From assembly GCA_002432715.1 (NCBI GenBank), contig DJGJ01000005.1:28613-60071 (forward strand): a DNA stretch of 31,459 nt, written 5' to 3'. Numbering within the stretch: position 1 is the stretch's first letter; each line of letters opens with the position of its first letter. Below the pieces are notes generated by a model. That model was not told the DNA's origin. It saw only the letters and a program-made list of their open reading frames with translations, and did no database searches. A program made the position numbers and the translations under genes. This DNA comes from Sphaerochaeta sp. UBA5849. GTDB lineage: Bacteria > Spirochaetota > Spirochaetia > Sphaerochaetales > Sphaerochaetaceae. Shown one piece after another: positions 7,987 through 15,868 of the stretch.

Positions 7987-9186
7987 ATGAGTATTCGTTA
8001 TGCGTTTGATGAGTTACTTTCAGCTGAATTATTCGTAGATGCTGTATATGAGGGGGGATCCGATACGAATATGAAAGCGGAGCCCTTACGTAAGGTCTTT
8101 CCTAAATTGGGAACAAGCGGAGGCTTTCGAAAGGTCAATCGAACTGACGGAAGCGGGAAACCAGCATATGTTGTGCTCTATACTTCCATGGAAGAGCTTG
8201 AGTGGCCTGATTATCTTGATGAAGAGACCGGTGTGTTTCGATATTATGGTGACAATAGATTGCCTGGAAGAGGCATTTTGGATACCAAGCTTCGAGGTAA
8301 TGCTCTGTTGGAAGATGTATTTGCAAAGCTTCATACCTTATCTAATCTTGAAGATATTCCTCCCTTTTTCGTTTTCAAGAAGACGGGTAGGGGTCGTGAT
8401 GTCCAATTCCTCGGTCTCGCTGCCCCGGGTAATCCTCGTATTTCTCCAGATAAGGATTTAGTGGCCTTCTGGCGGACTATGAAGGAGTATCGTTTCCAAA
8501 ACTATGAGGCTTATTTCACCATTCTTGATACAAAGAACAGTGCAATCTCTCGGAGATGGCTTCAGGCTCTCATAGAAGACCATGAAAACAGTTTGCAATA
8601 TGCACCAACTGTCTGGAAAGAGTTTATTGCATATGGACGTGATGGTATCTCTGCTTTGAAGGCAAAGAAAATTCTCGATATTCCCACTCGGTATGATCAA
8701 TTACAGAATGATGAGGAGGGAACTCGGTGCTTGGAAGCAATACGGAGCCATTATAAGATTGATCCCTTCGGGTTTGAGCAATGTGCGATTGATTTGGTTT
8801 CAAAAATGGATAACCGGTTTGTCAGCTTCGACTTGACCAGACCCTGGCGTGATGGAGGACGTGATGCACTTGGATATTACGCAATTGGTTCAGGGGGAAA
8901 GGCAAATCGGCCTTTACGAATCGACTGTGCTTTGGAGGCTAAGTGTTATGGGCTTAAGAACGCTGTTGGGGTAAGGCAGATGAGCAGACTGATCTCACGC
9001 ATTCGCTATAGACAGTTTGGCATTATGGTTACAACTAGTTATGTAGACTCACAAGCGTATAAAGAGGTGATTGAAGATGGGCATCCAATACTTATCGTCA
9101 CCGCTTCAGATATTGGTACAATCCTCAGAAACAGTGCGATTACTACTGGAAACATTACTTCTTGGCTAGGCTCTCTCCACGATTAA
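7987..9186 (+). CDS. AspBHI-like restriction endonuclease, probably modification-dependent
   Basis: 399 aa. The N-terminal about 210 residues resemble the AspBHI N-terminal (SRA-like, modified-base-reading) domain: an N-terminal segment with FRKVNRTDGSGKPAYVVLY, then PFFVFKKTGRGRDVQFLGL and NYEAYFTILD. The C-terminal about 120 residues form an Mrr-type nuclease: GFEQCAIDLVSKM, RPWRDGGRDALGYY with Asp289 and Asp293, the catalytic E317-A318-K319, and VRQMSRLISRIRYRQFGIMV. No methyltransferase lies on either side, as expected for an enzyme that cuts methylated DNA rather than protecting self by methylation. GAGAGG gives a ribosome-binding site 8 nt before the ATG. Which modified site it cuts cannot be told from the sequence. 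It likely acts against modified phage or foreign DNA. Confidence 0.82.
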   Translation: MSIRYAFDELLSAELFVDAVYEGGSDTNMKAEPLRKVFPKLGTSGGFRKVNRTDGSGKPAYVVLYTSMEELEWPDYLDEETGVFRYYGDNRLPGRGILDTKLRGNALLEDVFAKLHTLSNLEDIPPFFVFKKTGRGRDVQFLGLAAPGNPRISPDKDLVAFWRTMKEYRFQNYEAYFTILDTKNSAISRRWLQALIEDHENSLQYAPTVWKEFIAYGRDGISALKAKKILDIPTRYDQLQNDEEGTRCLEAIRSHYKIDPFGFEQCAIDLVSKMDNRFVSFDLTRPWRDGGRDALGYYAIGSGGKANRPLRIDCALEAKCYGLKNAVGVRQMSRLISRIRYRQFGIMVTTSYVDSQAYKEVIEDGHPILIVTASDIGTILRNSAITTGNITSWLGSLHD

Positions 9187-9199
9187 TTAGGAGAGAGCC
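9169..9199. terminator. Stem-loop at the end of the restriction endonuclease gene
   Basis: A perfect 10-bp inverted repeat, GGCTCTCTCC (9169-9178) / GGAGAGAGCC (9190-9199), with an 11-nt loop spans the stop codon of the endonuclease gene and lies in the 31-bp gap before the convergent ferritin-like gene. No long T-run follows on either strand (AATTTTC at 9212-9218 is the nearest), so it may act in both directions as a weak terminator or as a 3'-end stabiliser. Confidence 0.5.
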
Positions 9200-9217
9200 A
9201 GACTGGTAATCAATTTT

Positions 9218-9697
9218 CTAATACTCTTCCCGTACTCCAAACTCTGCACTCTCAACCCAGCGATGCGGGCGGGTGACGAGTTTGATGATCTCTTCCATGA
9301 TTGCATAGTGCCGTTTTTCCTCGGCTATAATCAGTTTGAGAGCTTTCTTCTCTGCCTCGAATTCAAGGGAAGGAAGTTGCTCGGTATAGAAGTCGATGCT
9401 CTTTTTTTCAACAAGCAATGCTTCCTCATAGGCGGGAATCTGGCCATCGATTACAAAAAAGTTGTCGGGATCGAAGTCTCTGAAAACCTGTTTGGCTTGC
9501 TCAAGAACCGAAGAGCTTACTGTTACGAGAGCGCTTCTTCCCTGCAATGCCCTGAAGTAACTTTCGTGCTTCTTTTCATCATTGGCGAGCATCTTGAATA
9601 TGGTCGTAAAGCCTTCAGTGGGGGCCCTCTGTGCTAACTCTGTATACAGCTGAGCACCTTCCTGCTCAAGCTTGATTGCAATGTCAAATAGATCCAT
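9218..9697 (-). CDS. Ferritin-like (rubrerythrin-type) diiron protein
   Basis: 159-aa four-helix protein without a rubredoxin tail. The start at 9697 has a near-ideal ribosome-binding site (GAGGAGG, 6 nt before ATG). Metal-binding motifs are Glu11 or Glu13 in helix 1 (KLEQEGAQLY), E41-K-K-H44 in helix 2 (LANDEKKHESYF), EALLVEKKSIDFY in helix 3 and an E-x-x-H motif in helix 4 (IAEEKRHYAIMEEI). The family handles iron or reduces peroxide in anaerobes. It stands alone on the minus strand, divergent from the sucrose phosphorylase gene. No redox partner is nearby. The exact activity (peroxidase or iron storage) is not decided by the sequence. Confidence 0.88.
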   Translation of the reverse strand: MDLFDIAIKLEQEGAQLYTELAQRAPTEGFTTIFKMLANDEKKHESYFRALQGRSALVTVSSSVLEQAKQVFRDFDPDNFFVIDGQIPAYEEALLVEKKSIDFYTEQLPSLEFEAEKKALKLIIAEEKRHYAIMEEIIKLVTRPHRWVESAEFGVREEY

Positions 9698-9767
9698 GGA
9701 ATCCTCCTCGTTTCCTACAGTATAGGTAGGATATGAGGAGGATGCAAGGGTCAATTGCACCGAAGAA

Positions 9768-9796
9768 TTGACGGATGAATGTTGTACTCGTATAGT
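9768..9796 (+). promoter_or_regulatory. Strong sigma70-like promoter for the sucrose phosphorylase gene, leaderless
   Basis: TTGACG (9768-9773), a 17-bp spacer and TATAGT (9791-9796), each five of six to consensus, end 7 nt before the ATG at 9804. The expected transcription start falls on or next to the A of the ATG, and there is no Shine-Dalgarno, so the message should be leaderless. A TTG at 9768 could open a longer frame, but that codon is part of the -35 box. Confidence 0.7.
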
Positions 9797-9803
9797 GCAT
9801 TAC

Positions 9804-11210
9804 ATGAAGAACGGCGTAATTTTGATAACCTATCCCGATTCTCTTGGTCGTAATCTTGGCGATTTGTCGAAAGTCGTTTCACAGTATGTTCCCAAGGCGA
9901 TTACCGGCATTCATATCCTGCCGTTCTTCCCTTCCTCGGGAGACCGGGGCTTCGCCCCCATGACCTATCGCGAAATTGATCCAACTTTTGGTGATTGGTC
10001 TGATATGAAAAAACTTGCCGAAAATTACGACCTTATGTTCGACTATATGATCAACCATATTTCTACGAGCAGTGAGAACTTCCAAGACTTTGTTGAGAAG
10101 GGCGATGATTCGCAATACAAGGACTTGTTCATCGACTTTGACAAGTTCTGGGGCAGTACCCCCACTGAGGAGCAAATCGGCAAGATTTACAAGCGTAAGC
10201 CGATGGCCCCCATCCGCTCGATTACCTTCTCTGATGGGACGAAGCGGAATATCTGGTTCACCTTTGGTGACGACCAGGTTGACCTTAACCTTGAAACGGA
10301 GGAAGGGCTTGCGTTTCTGGATGAAAACTTGAGGTTTCTGGCAGAGCATGGAGCTGCCATGATCCGCCTCGATGCATTTGCGTATACGACAAAAGTGAAG
10401 GACACTGATTGCTTCTTTGTAGAGCCAAAAGTCTGGGAGATTTTAAAGCGTTGTGCCGATGTGCTTGAGCCCTATCATGTGGGCATTCTTCCTGAAATCC
10501 ACGAGCACTTCTCCATACAGCAGAAGCTTGCGCGAAATGGCTATCCAGTCTATGACTTCGCTCTGCCGATGCTCGTGTTGCATGCCTTGTACTTCCATGA
10601 TGCATCCTATCTTGCAAACTGGTATGAGATTTGTCCGAGAAACCAGTTCACCACACTGGACACCCACGATGGTATCGGGGTTGTGGATGTGCGTGGTTTA
10701 CTTCCTGATGAGGAGATTGAAGCAACCAAGGAGCATTTGTTTACGTACGGGGCGAATGTAAAACGTATTTACAATACGGCCAAGTACAACAACTTGGATA
10801 TCTATCAGATCAACTGCACGTATTACTCGGCTCTCGGTGAGAACGACAAGGCCTATCTCTTTGCCCGGGCTCTACAGTTTTTCTCCCCCGGTACTCCGCA
10901 GGTCTATTATGTAGGAATGCTGGCAGGCAGGAATGACATTCAACTGTTGGAGAATTCAAAAGAAGGTAGGAATATCAACCGCCATTATTACACGCTGGAA
11001 GAGATAGAAGAGGAAGTGAAACGACCGGTTGTACAACAGCTCATTGCTTTGATGGAGCTGCGCTCGACCCACTCTGCGTTCAACGGAGAGTTTTCCCAAC
11101 AAATACTCGATAAGCAGCATTTGATTCTTTCCTGGAAGACTGAATCAGAGTCTATTGAGCTGCGTGTAGACTTTCAGACATATGAGTTTGAGATAGTAGA
11201 ACATAGCTGA
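9804..11210 (+). CDS. gtfA: Sucrose phosphorylase (GH13 subfamily 18)
   Basis: 468 aa, the usual length for the family. It converts sucrose and phosphate to alpha-glucose 1-phosphate and fructose in the cytoplasm. Motifs match the Leuconostoc/Streptococcus GtfA enzymes almost word for word: LITYPDSLGRNLGDL, LPFFPSSGDRGFAP, YKDLFIDFDKFW, the nucleophile Asp190 in IRLDAFAY, the acid/base Glu231 in ILPEIHEH, FTTLDTHDGIGVVDV, YNNLDIYQINCTYYSALG and PGTPQVYYVG. Related glucosylglycerate or glucosylglycerol phosphorylases are possible alternatives, but the active-site context is that of sucrose enzymes. The start is set by LITYPDSLG near residue 7 and by the promoter just in front of it. No sugar transporter lies beside it, so the source of sucrose is not shown here. 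Confidence 0.9.
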   Translation: MKNGVILITYPDSLGRNLGDLSKVVSQYVPKAITGIHILPFFPSSGDRGFAPMTYREIDPTFGDWSDMKKLAENYDLMFDYMINHISTSSENFQDFVEKGDDSQYKDLFIDFDKFWGSTPTEEQIGKIYKRKPMAPIRSITFSDGTKRNIWFTFGDDQVDLNLETEEGLAFLDENLRFLAEHGAAMIRLDAFAYTTKVKDTDCFFVEPKVWEILKRCADVLEPYHVGILPEIHEHFSIQQKLARNGYPVYDFALPMLVLHALYFHDASYLANWYEICPRNQFTTLDTHDGIGVVDVRGLLPDEEIEATKEHLFTYGANVKRIYNTAKYNNLDIYQINCTYYSALGENDKAYLFARALQFFSPGTPQVYYVGMLAGRNDIQLLENSKEGRNINRHYYTLEEIEEEVKRPVVQQLIALMELRSTHSAFNGEFSQQILDKQHLILSWKTESESIELRVDFQTYEFEIVEHS

Positions 11211-11279
11211 TTTCCTCTAGAAATTCTTCCTTTGTATTGTTATAACTACAACATAGATATCAATCACAAGGGAGTTTCC

Positions 11280-12407
11280 ATGAAAAAGCTTTGGTTCTGT
11301 CTGCTTGGCACCATACTGTTGCTCTGTGGGTGTGCTTCGCTTTCTACAAGAACAACTGAATCGGGAATACAGATAATTCCTTCTTTCGACGATTACCCCA
11401 TTCAAGGCATGCTTGCCATGCCTGAAGCGAAGACAGCAGAAACACTGATCATTTTCGTCAATGGTTCGGGTCCGAATACCTACGACAACAAGCGTCAGCT
11501 TGATGAGAATAGGAACTTTACCTATTTCGACTTATTCAGGGAAGAGTTTACAAAGCGTGGGAGTGCATTCTTCAGCTACAATACACGAGGTGTGACTACT
11601 TCTGAAGAACCTCCCGATTTCACCGATGTCGATGATGAGCTCTATAGGCAGTATATTCCGCAGACAAGTGTGAAAGATGTGGTTGCTATGGTTGAATATC
11701 TGAAGAAGAAACCTGGACTGAAACATGCAAAAATAATTCTTTTGGGTTGGAGTGAAGGTACGCTTATCGCCCCGCTTGTTGCAAAAGAAACACACATCGA
11801 CGGCCTGATTCTCTGCGGCTATATATACGACGACATGATGACAATCCTCGACTGGCAACAGACAGGCGGTTCAAGCATGGTGTTCTACCGCAATTACTTT
11901 GACTATGACAAGGATGGCATCGTTTCTCCTGAAGAGTTTGCTGAAGACAAGAATGGTGTTGCACAATACTTTGGCATCACCTATGACTACATGGATCAGA
12001 ACAAAGATGGAATTCTTGATGAAGCTGACTTTGCAATTATGCTCGAACCAACAAGGAACGAGCTCTACAAAGCAATCGAGGAAGGCGATAGAGAGTATCT
12101 GAAAAACAACTACGGTGTGTATCTCACTCCTGAGTGGTTTGCCGCTCACAAGCAAATGCCGGCAAACAGGGAGATTCTTCCCCAACTTGATATCCCAATT
12201 CACATCATCCATGGCACGTTCGACCAGAACTCATCGGTAGAAGGTGTCTATGCAACACAAGAACTCTTCAAGAAGCTGGGAAAGAACAACCTCACTGTTT
12301 CAGTCTACGAAGGTTATGACCATGATCTCAACTACATGGACTATGTACTGACAGATGAGATTCCAGAGGGGCTGAAAGCAGTGTTTGAGGCGGGGATGGG
12401 GATGTAG
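11280..12407 (+). CDS. Lipoprotein alpha/beta hydrolase with an EF-hand pair inserted
   Basis: 375 aa. AAGGGAG 6 nt upstream fixes the start. The N-terminus is a lipoprotein signal (hydrophobic core and lipobox L15-C16-G17-C18), so it is anchored outside the cytoplasm. The hydrolase core shows IIFVNGSGPNTYDN, FFSYNTRG, the nucleophile elbow GWSEG (Ser158) and a C-terminal His in YEGYDHDLNY. Between the core strands, in the position of the lid, lie two calcium-binding EF-hand loops: DYDKDGIVSPEE (208-219) and DQNKDGILDEAD (239-250), with acidic or Asn ligands at positions 1, 3, 5 and 12. Calcium may thus stabilise or gate the lid. The substrate is unknown (peptide, ester or cell-wall compound). 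It lies downstream of gtfA with a 69-nt gap and ends 9 nt before the convergent HNH gene. Confidence 0.87.
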   Translation: MKKLWFCLLGTILLLCGCASLSTRTTESGIQIIPSFDDYPIQGMLAMPEAKTAETLIIFVNGSGPNTYDNKRQLDENRNFTYFDLFREEFTKRGSAFFSYNTRGVTTSEEPPDFTDVDDELYRQYIPQTSVKDVVAMVEYLKKKPGLKHAKIILLGWSEGTLIAPLVAKETHIDGLILCGYIYDDMMTILDWQQTGGSSMVFYRNYFDYDKDGIVSPEEFAEDKNGVAQYFGITYDYMDQNKDGILDEADFAIMLEPTRNELYKAIEEGDREYLKNNYGVYLTPEWFAAHKQMPANREILPQLDIPIHIIHGTFDQNSSVEGVYATQELFKKLGKNNLTVSVYEGYDHDLNYMDYVLTDEIPEGLKAVFEAGMGM

Positions 12408-12416
12408 GGGGGATTC

Positions 12417-13367
12417 CTAGGAAATGAGTGCATGGAGCTCGGTTTCAATACACGGTGCGAAGTCATACACATATTTGTTATGATAATCGAGATAGCCTTC
12501 AGTACCGTCGGGGATCATGGCAAGCTTTTTTGTATCATCTAGTCCTAACCGCTCATATTCTTGAGGCTTGAGTTGGTTTGACAGAAGGATATTACCATTT
12601 GACGGCTTGAATGTAATCATCCCAAGGTCGAAAAGTTTGTCGTAAAGAGGCGATAGAATAAGAGCATTCTTTGGGTCAACACGTTCTTTGGTATCGGAAA
12701 CCCGCCATGGCTTTATATGGCTTGCTATGAGAATTTTGGGTTGCTCAATACCCAATACTGCACAGCGATTATGCCAAAGCTCTAATGCTGTCTTTCTGTA
12801 CATTTGTTGTACTGTACGTTGCTCTACAACTGATCTCTTGGTTGTAGGTCCTTGATATGCTGGCTGTTCATATGTTGATTCTGGAAATGTAGTCGAGGGT
12901 CTCTCTATTTCTGGATCCTGAATAATAGTTTGAAAAGCAGATGTGTTCGAATATTCATAAAGACTGAATTTGGTTTTGCAAGGAGTACCTGGATCGAAAT
13001 ATTGGGTCGCAATCGGAATAGCTCTCCCATAATACGTAAAAGGGGTTTTAATGACATCTCTGACGAAAACAAAAATCTCATACTCCCCGCTATTCATGTT
13101 TTTCTCAACAAAGCGCTGCTTGAGTTGTCCTTCCCAATATAAAACGTCATTGTCGATGTGATCGACATACGGAGTGGCGTAACTTGATTTCTGTAAGTTG
13201 ATCAGAAGGGCTATTGCATTTTCACCAGTTCTGCTTAGGACTCCCTTTCTTTTTGTTGCCTCAATATCCATCTCCAATAGAGTAGCAATGTCTTGAAGTA
13301 CATACTGTTCCCCGATAGCCAGATGACTAAGCAGTTTCTGAGAAATTCTGGTGGACAGTTGCTTCAT
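12417..13367 (-). CDS. HNH endonuclease with HNH_2-type C-terminal domain, probable defence nuclease
   Basis: 316 aa. The C-terminal about 110 residues form an HNH_2-type nuclease: YRKTALELWHNRCAVLGI, IASHIKPWRVSD (first His), DPKNALILSPLYDKLFDLG (Asn and family signature) and a closing GYLDYHNKYVYDF. The N-terminal about 150 residues (LYWEGQLKQRF, EIFVFVRDV, FTYYGRA) recall the DUF3427-like beta domain that often accompanies HNH or helicase defence proteins and may read DNA; this part is a weak call. No methyltransferase is nearby. No Shine-Dalgarno precedes the ATG, while a promoter-like pair ends 6 nt upstream, predicting a leaderless message. It stands back to back with the CRISPR-Cas operon. 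Confidence 0.8.
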   Translation of the reverse strand: MKQLSTRISQKLLSHLAIGEQYVLQDIATLLEMDIEATKRKGVLSRTGENAIALLINLQKSSYATPYVDHIDNDVLYWEGQLKQRFVEKNMNSGEYEIFVFVRDVIKTPFTYYGRAIPIATQYFDPGTPCKTKFSLYEYSNTSAFQTIIQDPEIERPSTTFPESTYEQPAYQGPTTKRSVVEQRTVQQMYRKTALELWHNRCAVLGIEQPKILIASHIKPWRVSDTKERVDPKNALILSPLYDKLFDLGMITFKPSNGNILLSNQLKPQEYERLGLDDTKKLAMIPDGTEGYLDYHNKYVYDFAPCIETELHALIS

Positions 13368-13373
13368 GGGCCC

Positions 13374-13402
13374 AGGATACGGCGCGCCAGTGTTGTGGTC
13401 AA
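13374..13402 (-). promoter_or_regulatory. Predicted leaderless promoter of the HNH nuclease gene
   Basis: On the minus strand TTGACC (13397-13402), a 17-bp spacer and TATCCT (13374-13379) end 6 nt before the ATG at 13367. The spacer contains the GC-rich GGCGCGCC. There is no ribosome-binding site, so transcription should start at or within 1-2 nt of the ATG. Confidence 0.55.
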
Positions 13403-13539
13403 GATCAAGAGTAAGTTAAAGCAATAATCCGATAGGTCCTAATAATTGCTTTGGTTATAATAGATGTCCTTTCACAAATTTGGTCTTTGGACAGTTTGAG
13501 CTGAAAAGCGATACAACTGGCAGTGAAGTATTATTCTAT

Positions 13540-13568
13540 TTGACTTAACAAATGATAAGTACTATTAT
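13540..13568 (+). promoter_or_regulatory. Promoter of the type I-C cas operon
   Basis: TTGACT (13540-13545), a 17-bp spacer and TATTAT (13563-13568) match a sigma70 promoter with five of six bases in each box. The predicted start near 13575 leaves a leader of about 38 nt with AGGA (13604-13607) before the cas3 ATG. The rest of the 245-bp gap is AT-rich and holds an imperfect inverted repeat (13418-13425 / 13445-13452) of unknown meaning. Confidence 0.65.
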
Positions 13569-13612
13569 AGTTATAGAGATAAAAACCTACTAATAGTAAA
13601 AGCAGGATAGTC

Positions 13613-15853
13613 ATGCTGGCTCCAACTGTAATTGCTCACATAGCACAAGATGAACAAGGAATATGGGCTCCTCCTCAAAGTTTAAAAGGCCACCTTGAAA
13701 TGGTTGCTTCCTTAAGTGGAAGTTTTGCTGGGTCATTTTCCTCTTCATTCTGGGGCAAGCTTGCAGGGCTTGCACATGATCTTGGGAAGAGCACCCCAGA
13801 ATGGCAGATATATATCCGGGAGAAGATTGGTTTTGAGAAAGAGGGCGAACCTGAAAGAGATAAAACTCTTGATCACTCCTCTTTAGGCGCTGTTGCGGTT
13901 GAGCAATTGTTTCCAATCCACATCGGAAGGATACTCTCCTATATTATTGCCGGTCATCATGCCGGACTTCCAGATTGGGAGGGCTCCACGGCTTCCTTGA
14001 AGTATCGCTTGCAGCAAGGGGATTCGAAGTATTCCTCCATTCCTTCCGAATATATTGAACCCTTGATAAAGGATCCACTACCGAAATTGCCCAGGTTGTT
14101 CAACCCCAACACGCTTGATGTTTCATTCTGGATCAGGATGGTATTCTCCTGCTTGGTGGATGGAGACTTTTTAGATACCGAGCAATACATGCAAAAGGAA
14201 GTGTCCAACCTGAGGACTGGTTTTTACAACATAGAGCAATTACTCAAGCTCTTCGATTCACATATGATTTCACTTGCAACTCAAGCAACTGCGGCTTTAT
14301 CTGTGAACCAGATGCGAAATCAAGTACTTGCTGATTGCCGTACTGCTGCACAGCTTTCTCCTGGTCTTTTCTCATTGACTGTCCCGACAGGAGGGGGTAA
14401 AACACTCGCCAGCCTGGGCTTTGCATTGGAGCATGCAAAACGATTTAACAAGAAACGGATCATTTATGTTATACCTTATACCAGCATTATTGAGCAAACT
14501 GTAGATGTTTTCCGTAATGTGTTCGGTGATGACCAAGTGATTGAGCATCACTCAAATTTTGATAGTGATTATCAATCTCAGAAGATACGACTGGCTTCAG
14601 AGAATTGGGACGCTCCAATTATTGTGACGACCAACGTACAATTCTTGGAATCACTTTACGCTTCTCGGCCTGGGCGCTGTCGAAAGCTTCATAATATTGC
14701 AGAAAGTGTTGTTATTTTTGATGAGGCCCAATTGCTACCTGTCGAGTTCCTTCACCCAATTCTTGAAAGTATTGAGCAATTGGCGACACATTATCGAACC
14801 AGTTTGGTGTTCTGTACAGCAACACAGCCCTCATTTGAGAAGAGTTCACAATTTCCATCATTTCCTGGATTCGAGAAAGGATTGATACGTGAGATAATCA
14901 AAGATGTTCCTTCCTTATTCCGTATATTGAAAAGAGTCAACATTGAACTTTGTGATCCAAACACTCCAATTTCCTGGGAAGAGCTGGCTGCAAGGCTGGT
15001 GACTTACGACAAGGTTCTTTGTATCGTTTCTGATCGGAAAAGTTGTAGGGAGCTCTATGCATTGATGCCCCCAGGAACAATACATCTATCTGCTCTCATG
15101 TGTCCTCAACACAGAACTGAAATAATCAAGCAGATCAAGGAAAGTCTCAAGACTAATCAACCGGTTCGGGTGATTAGTACTCAGTTGGTCGAAGCTGGTG
15201 TGGATATAGATTTCCCAGTTGTATTCAGAGCCTTGGCAGGTATCGATTCAATTGTACAGGCAGCAGGGCGTTGCAATCGAGAAGGCAAGCTGGTTGGCCA
15301 ACTTGGACAGGTCATTCTCTTTACCCCTGCTAGAAAAGCTCCTCCAGGAATCCTTCGAAAAGCAAGCGAAATCACAGAAATACTTCTGCATGAAGCAACT
15401 GGTAATTTTTTTGACGCTGATCTGTATAAGAAATACTTTACAGTCCTGTATTGGAAAGCTGATTCACTTGATTCTCACCATATTCTAAATTTGCTGAAAC
15501 CAGACAGCAAGACTATGGGAATACAGTTCAGGTCGGCTGCAAAGGCATTCACGCTCATCGACGATAGTAATTCTGAAACCATTCTCATCCCTTACGGAGC
15601 AGGGAAGAGTCTGATTGAGCGCTTGCAATTTATAGATACACAGATGGAACCCTCTGCACGGTATCTTTTTAGGAAATTGCAGCGATATGCAGTCAGTATC
15701 TATAAAAATCAGTTTCAAGCATTGTTGCAACGGGGCTCCCTAAAGGAGGTATACCCAAAGGTGTTCGCGTTGCAATGCGATGTCGAATACAGCGAGTCTG
15801 TCGGGTTGTTGGTTGATGAATTGCCATCCGATCCAACTGCATATATTGGATGA
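13613..15853 (+). CDS. cas3: Cas3 helicase-nuclease, type I-C
   Basis: 746 aa, full length for type I-C Cas3, the enzyme that unwinds and degrades DNA recognised by Cascade. The N-terminal HD nuclease is intact: His27, H55-D56 in AHDLGK, DHSS (His88) and AGHHAGLPDW (His115-His116). The superfamily 2 helicase follows: Walker A VPTGGGKT near 257, DEAQ near 370, motif III FCTATQP near 402, motif V STQLVEAGVDIDFPVV and motif VI QAAGRCNREG near 550. No frameshift or missing catalytic residue is seen. It opens the operon, with its own promoter and an AGGA ribosome-binding site; cas5c follows after 15 nt. Confidence 0.96.
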   Translation: MLAPTVIAHIAQDEQGIWAPPQSLKGHLEMVASLSGSFAGSFSSSFWGKLAGLAHDLGKSTPEWQIYIREKIGFEKEGEPERDKTLDHSSLGAVAVEQLFPIHIGRILSYIIAGHHAGLPDWEGSTASLKYRLQQGDSKYSSIPSEYIEPLIKDPLPKLPRLFNPNTLDVSFWIRMVFSCLVDGDFLDTEQYMQKEVSNLRTGFYNIEQLLKLFDSHMISLATQATAALSVNQMRNQVLADCRTAAQLSPGLFSLTVPTGGGKTLASLGFALEHAKRFNKKRIIYVIPYTSIIEQTVDVFRNVFGDDQVIEHHSNFDSDYQSQKIRLASENWDAPIIVTTNVQFLESLYASRPGRCRKLHNIAESVVIFDEAQLLPVEFLHPILESIEQLATHYRTSLVFCTATQPSFEKSSQFPSFPGFEKGLIREIIKDVPSLFRILKRVNIELCDPNTPISWEELAARLVTYDKVLCIVSDRKSCRELYALMPPGTIHLSALMCPQHRTEIIKQIKESLKTNQPVRVISTQLVEAGVDIDFPVVFRALAGIDSIVQAAGRCNREGKLVGQLGQVILFTPARKAPPGILRKASEITEILLHEATGNFFDADLYKKYFTVLYWKADSLDSHHILNLLKPDSKTMGIQFRSAAKAFTLIDDSNSETILIPYGAGKSLIERLQFIDTQMEPSARYLFRKLQRYAVSIYKNQFQALLQRGSLKEVYPKVFALQCDVEYSESVGLLVDELPSDPTAYIG

Positions 15854-15868
15854 AACAAGGAGGAAGGT

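Noticed and set aside
9768..9803. Extended start of sucrose phosphorylase at TTG 9768
   Set aside because: The 12 extra residues have no counterpart in the family and the TTG is part of the -35 box; there is no ribosome-binding site before it.
13380..13388. GGCGCGCC as a special site
   Set aside because: A single rare 8-mer in the spacer of the HNH promoter; no second copy or partner nearby gives it a function.
13368..13539. Cascade self-regulation by an array spacer matching the cas promoter
   Set aside because: I looked for a TTC PAM followed by a seed match to any of the four spacers in the promoter region on both strands and saw none by eye; a computed alignment with mismatches could still change this.
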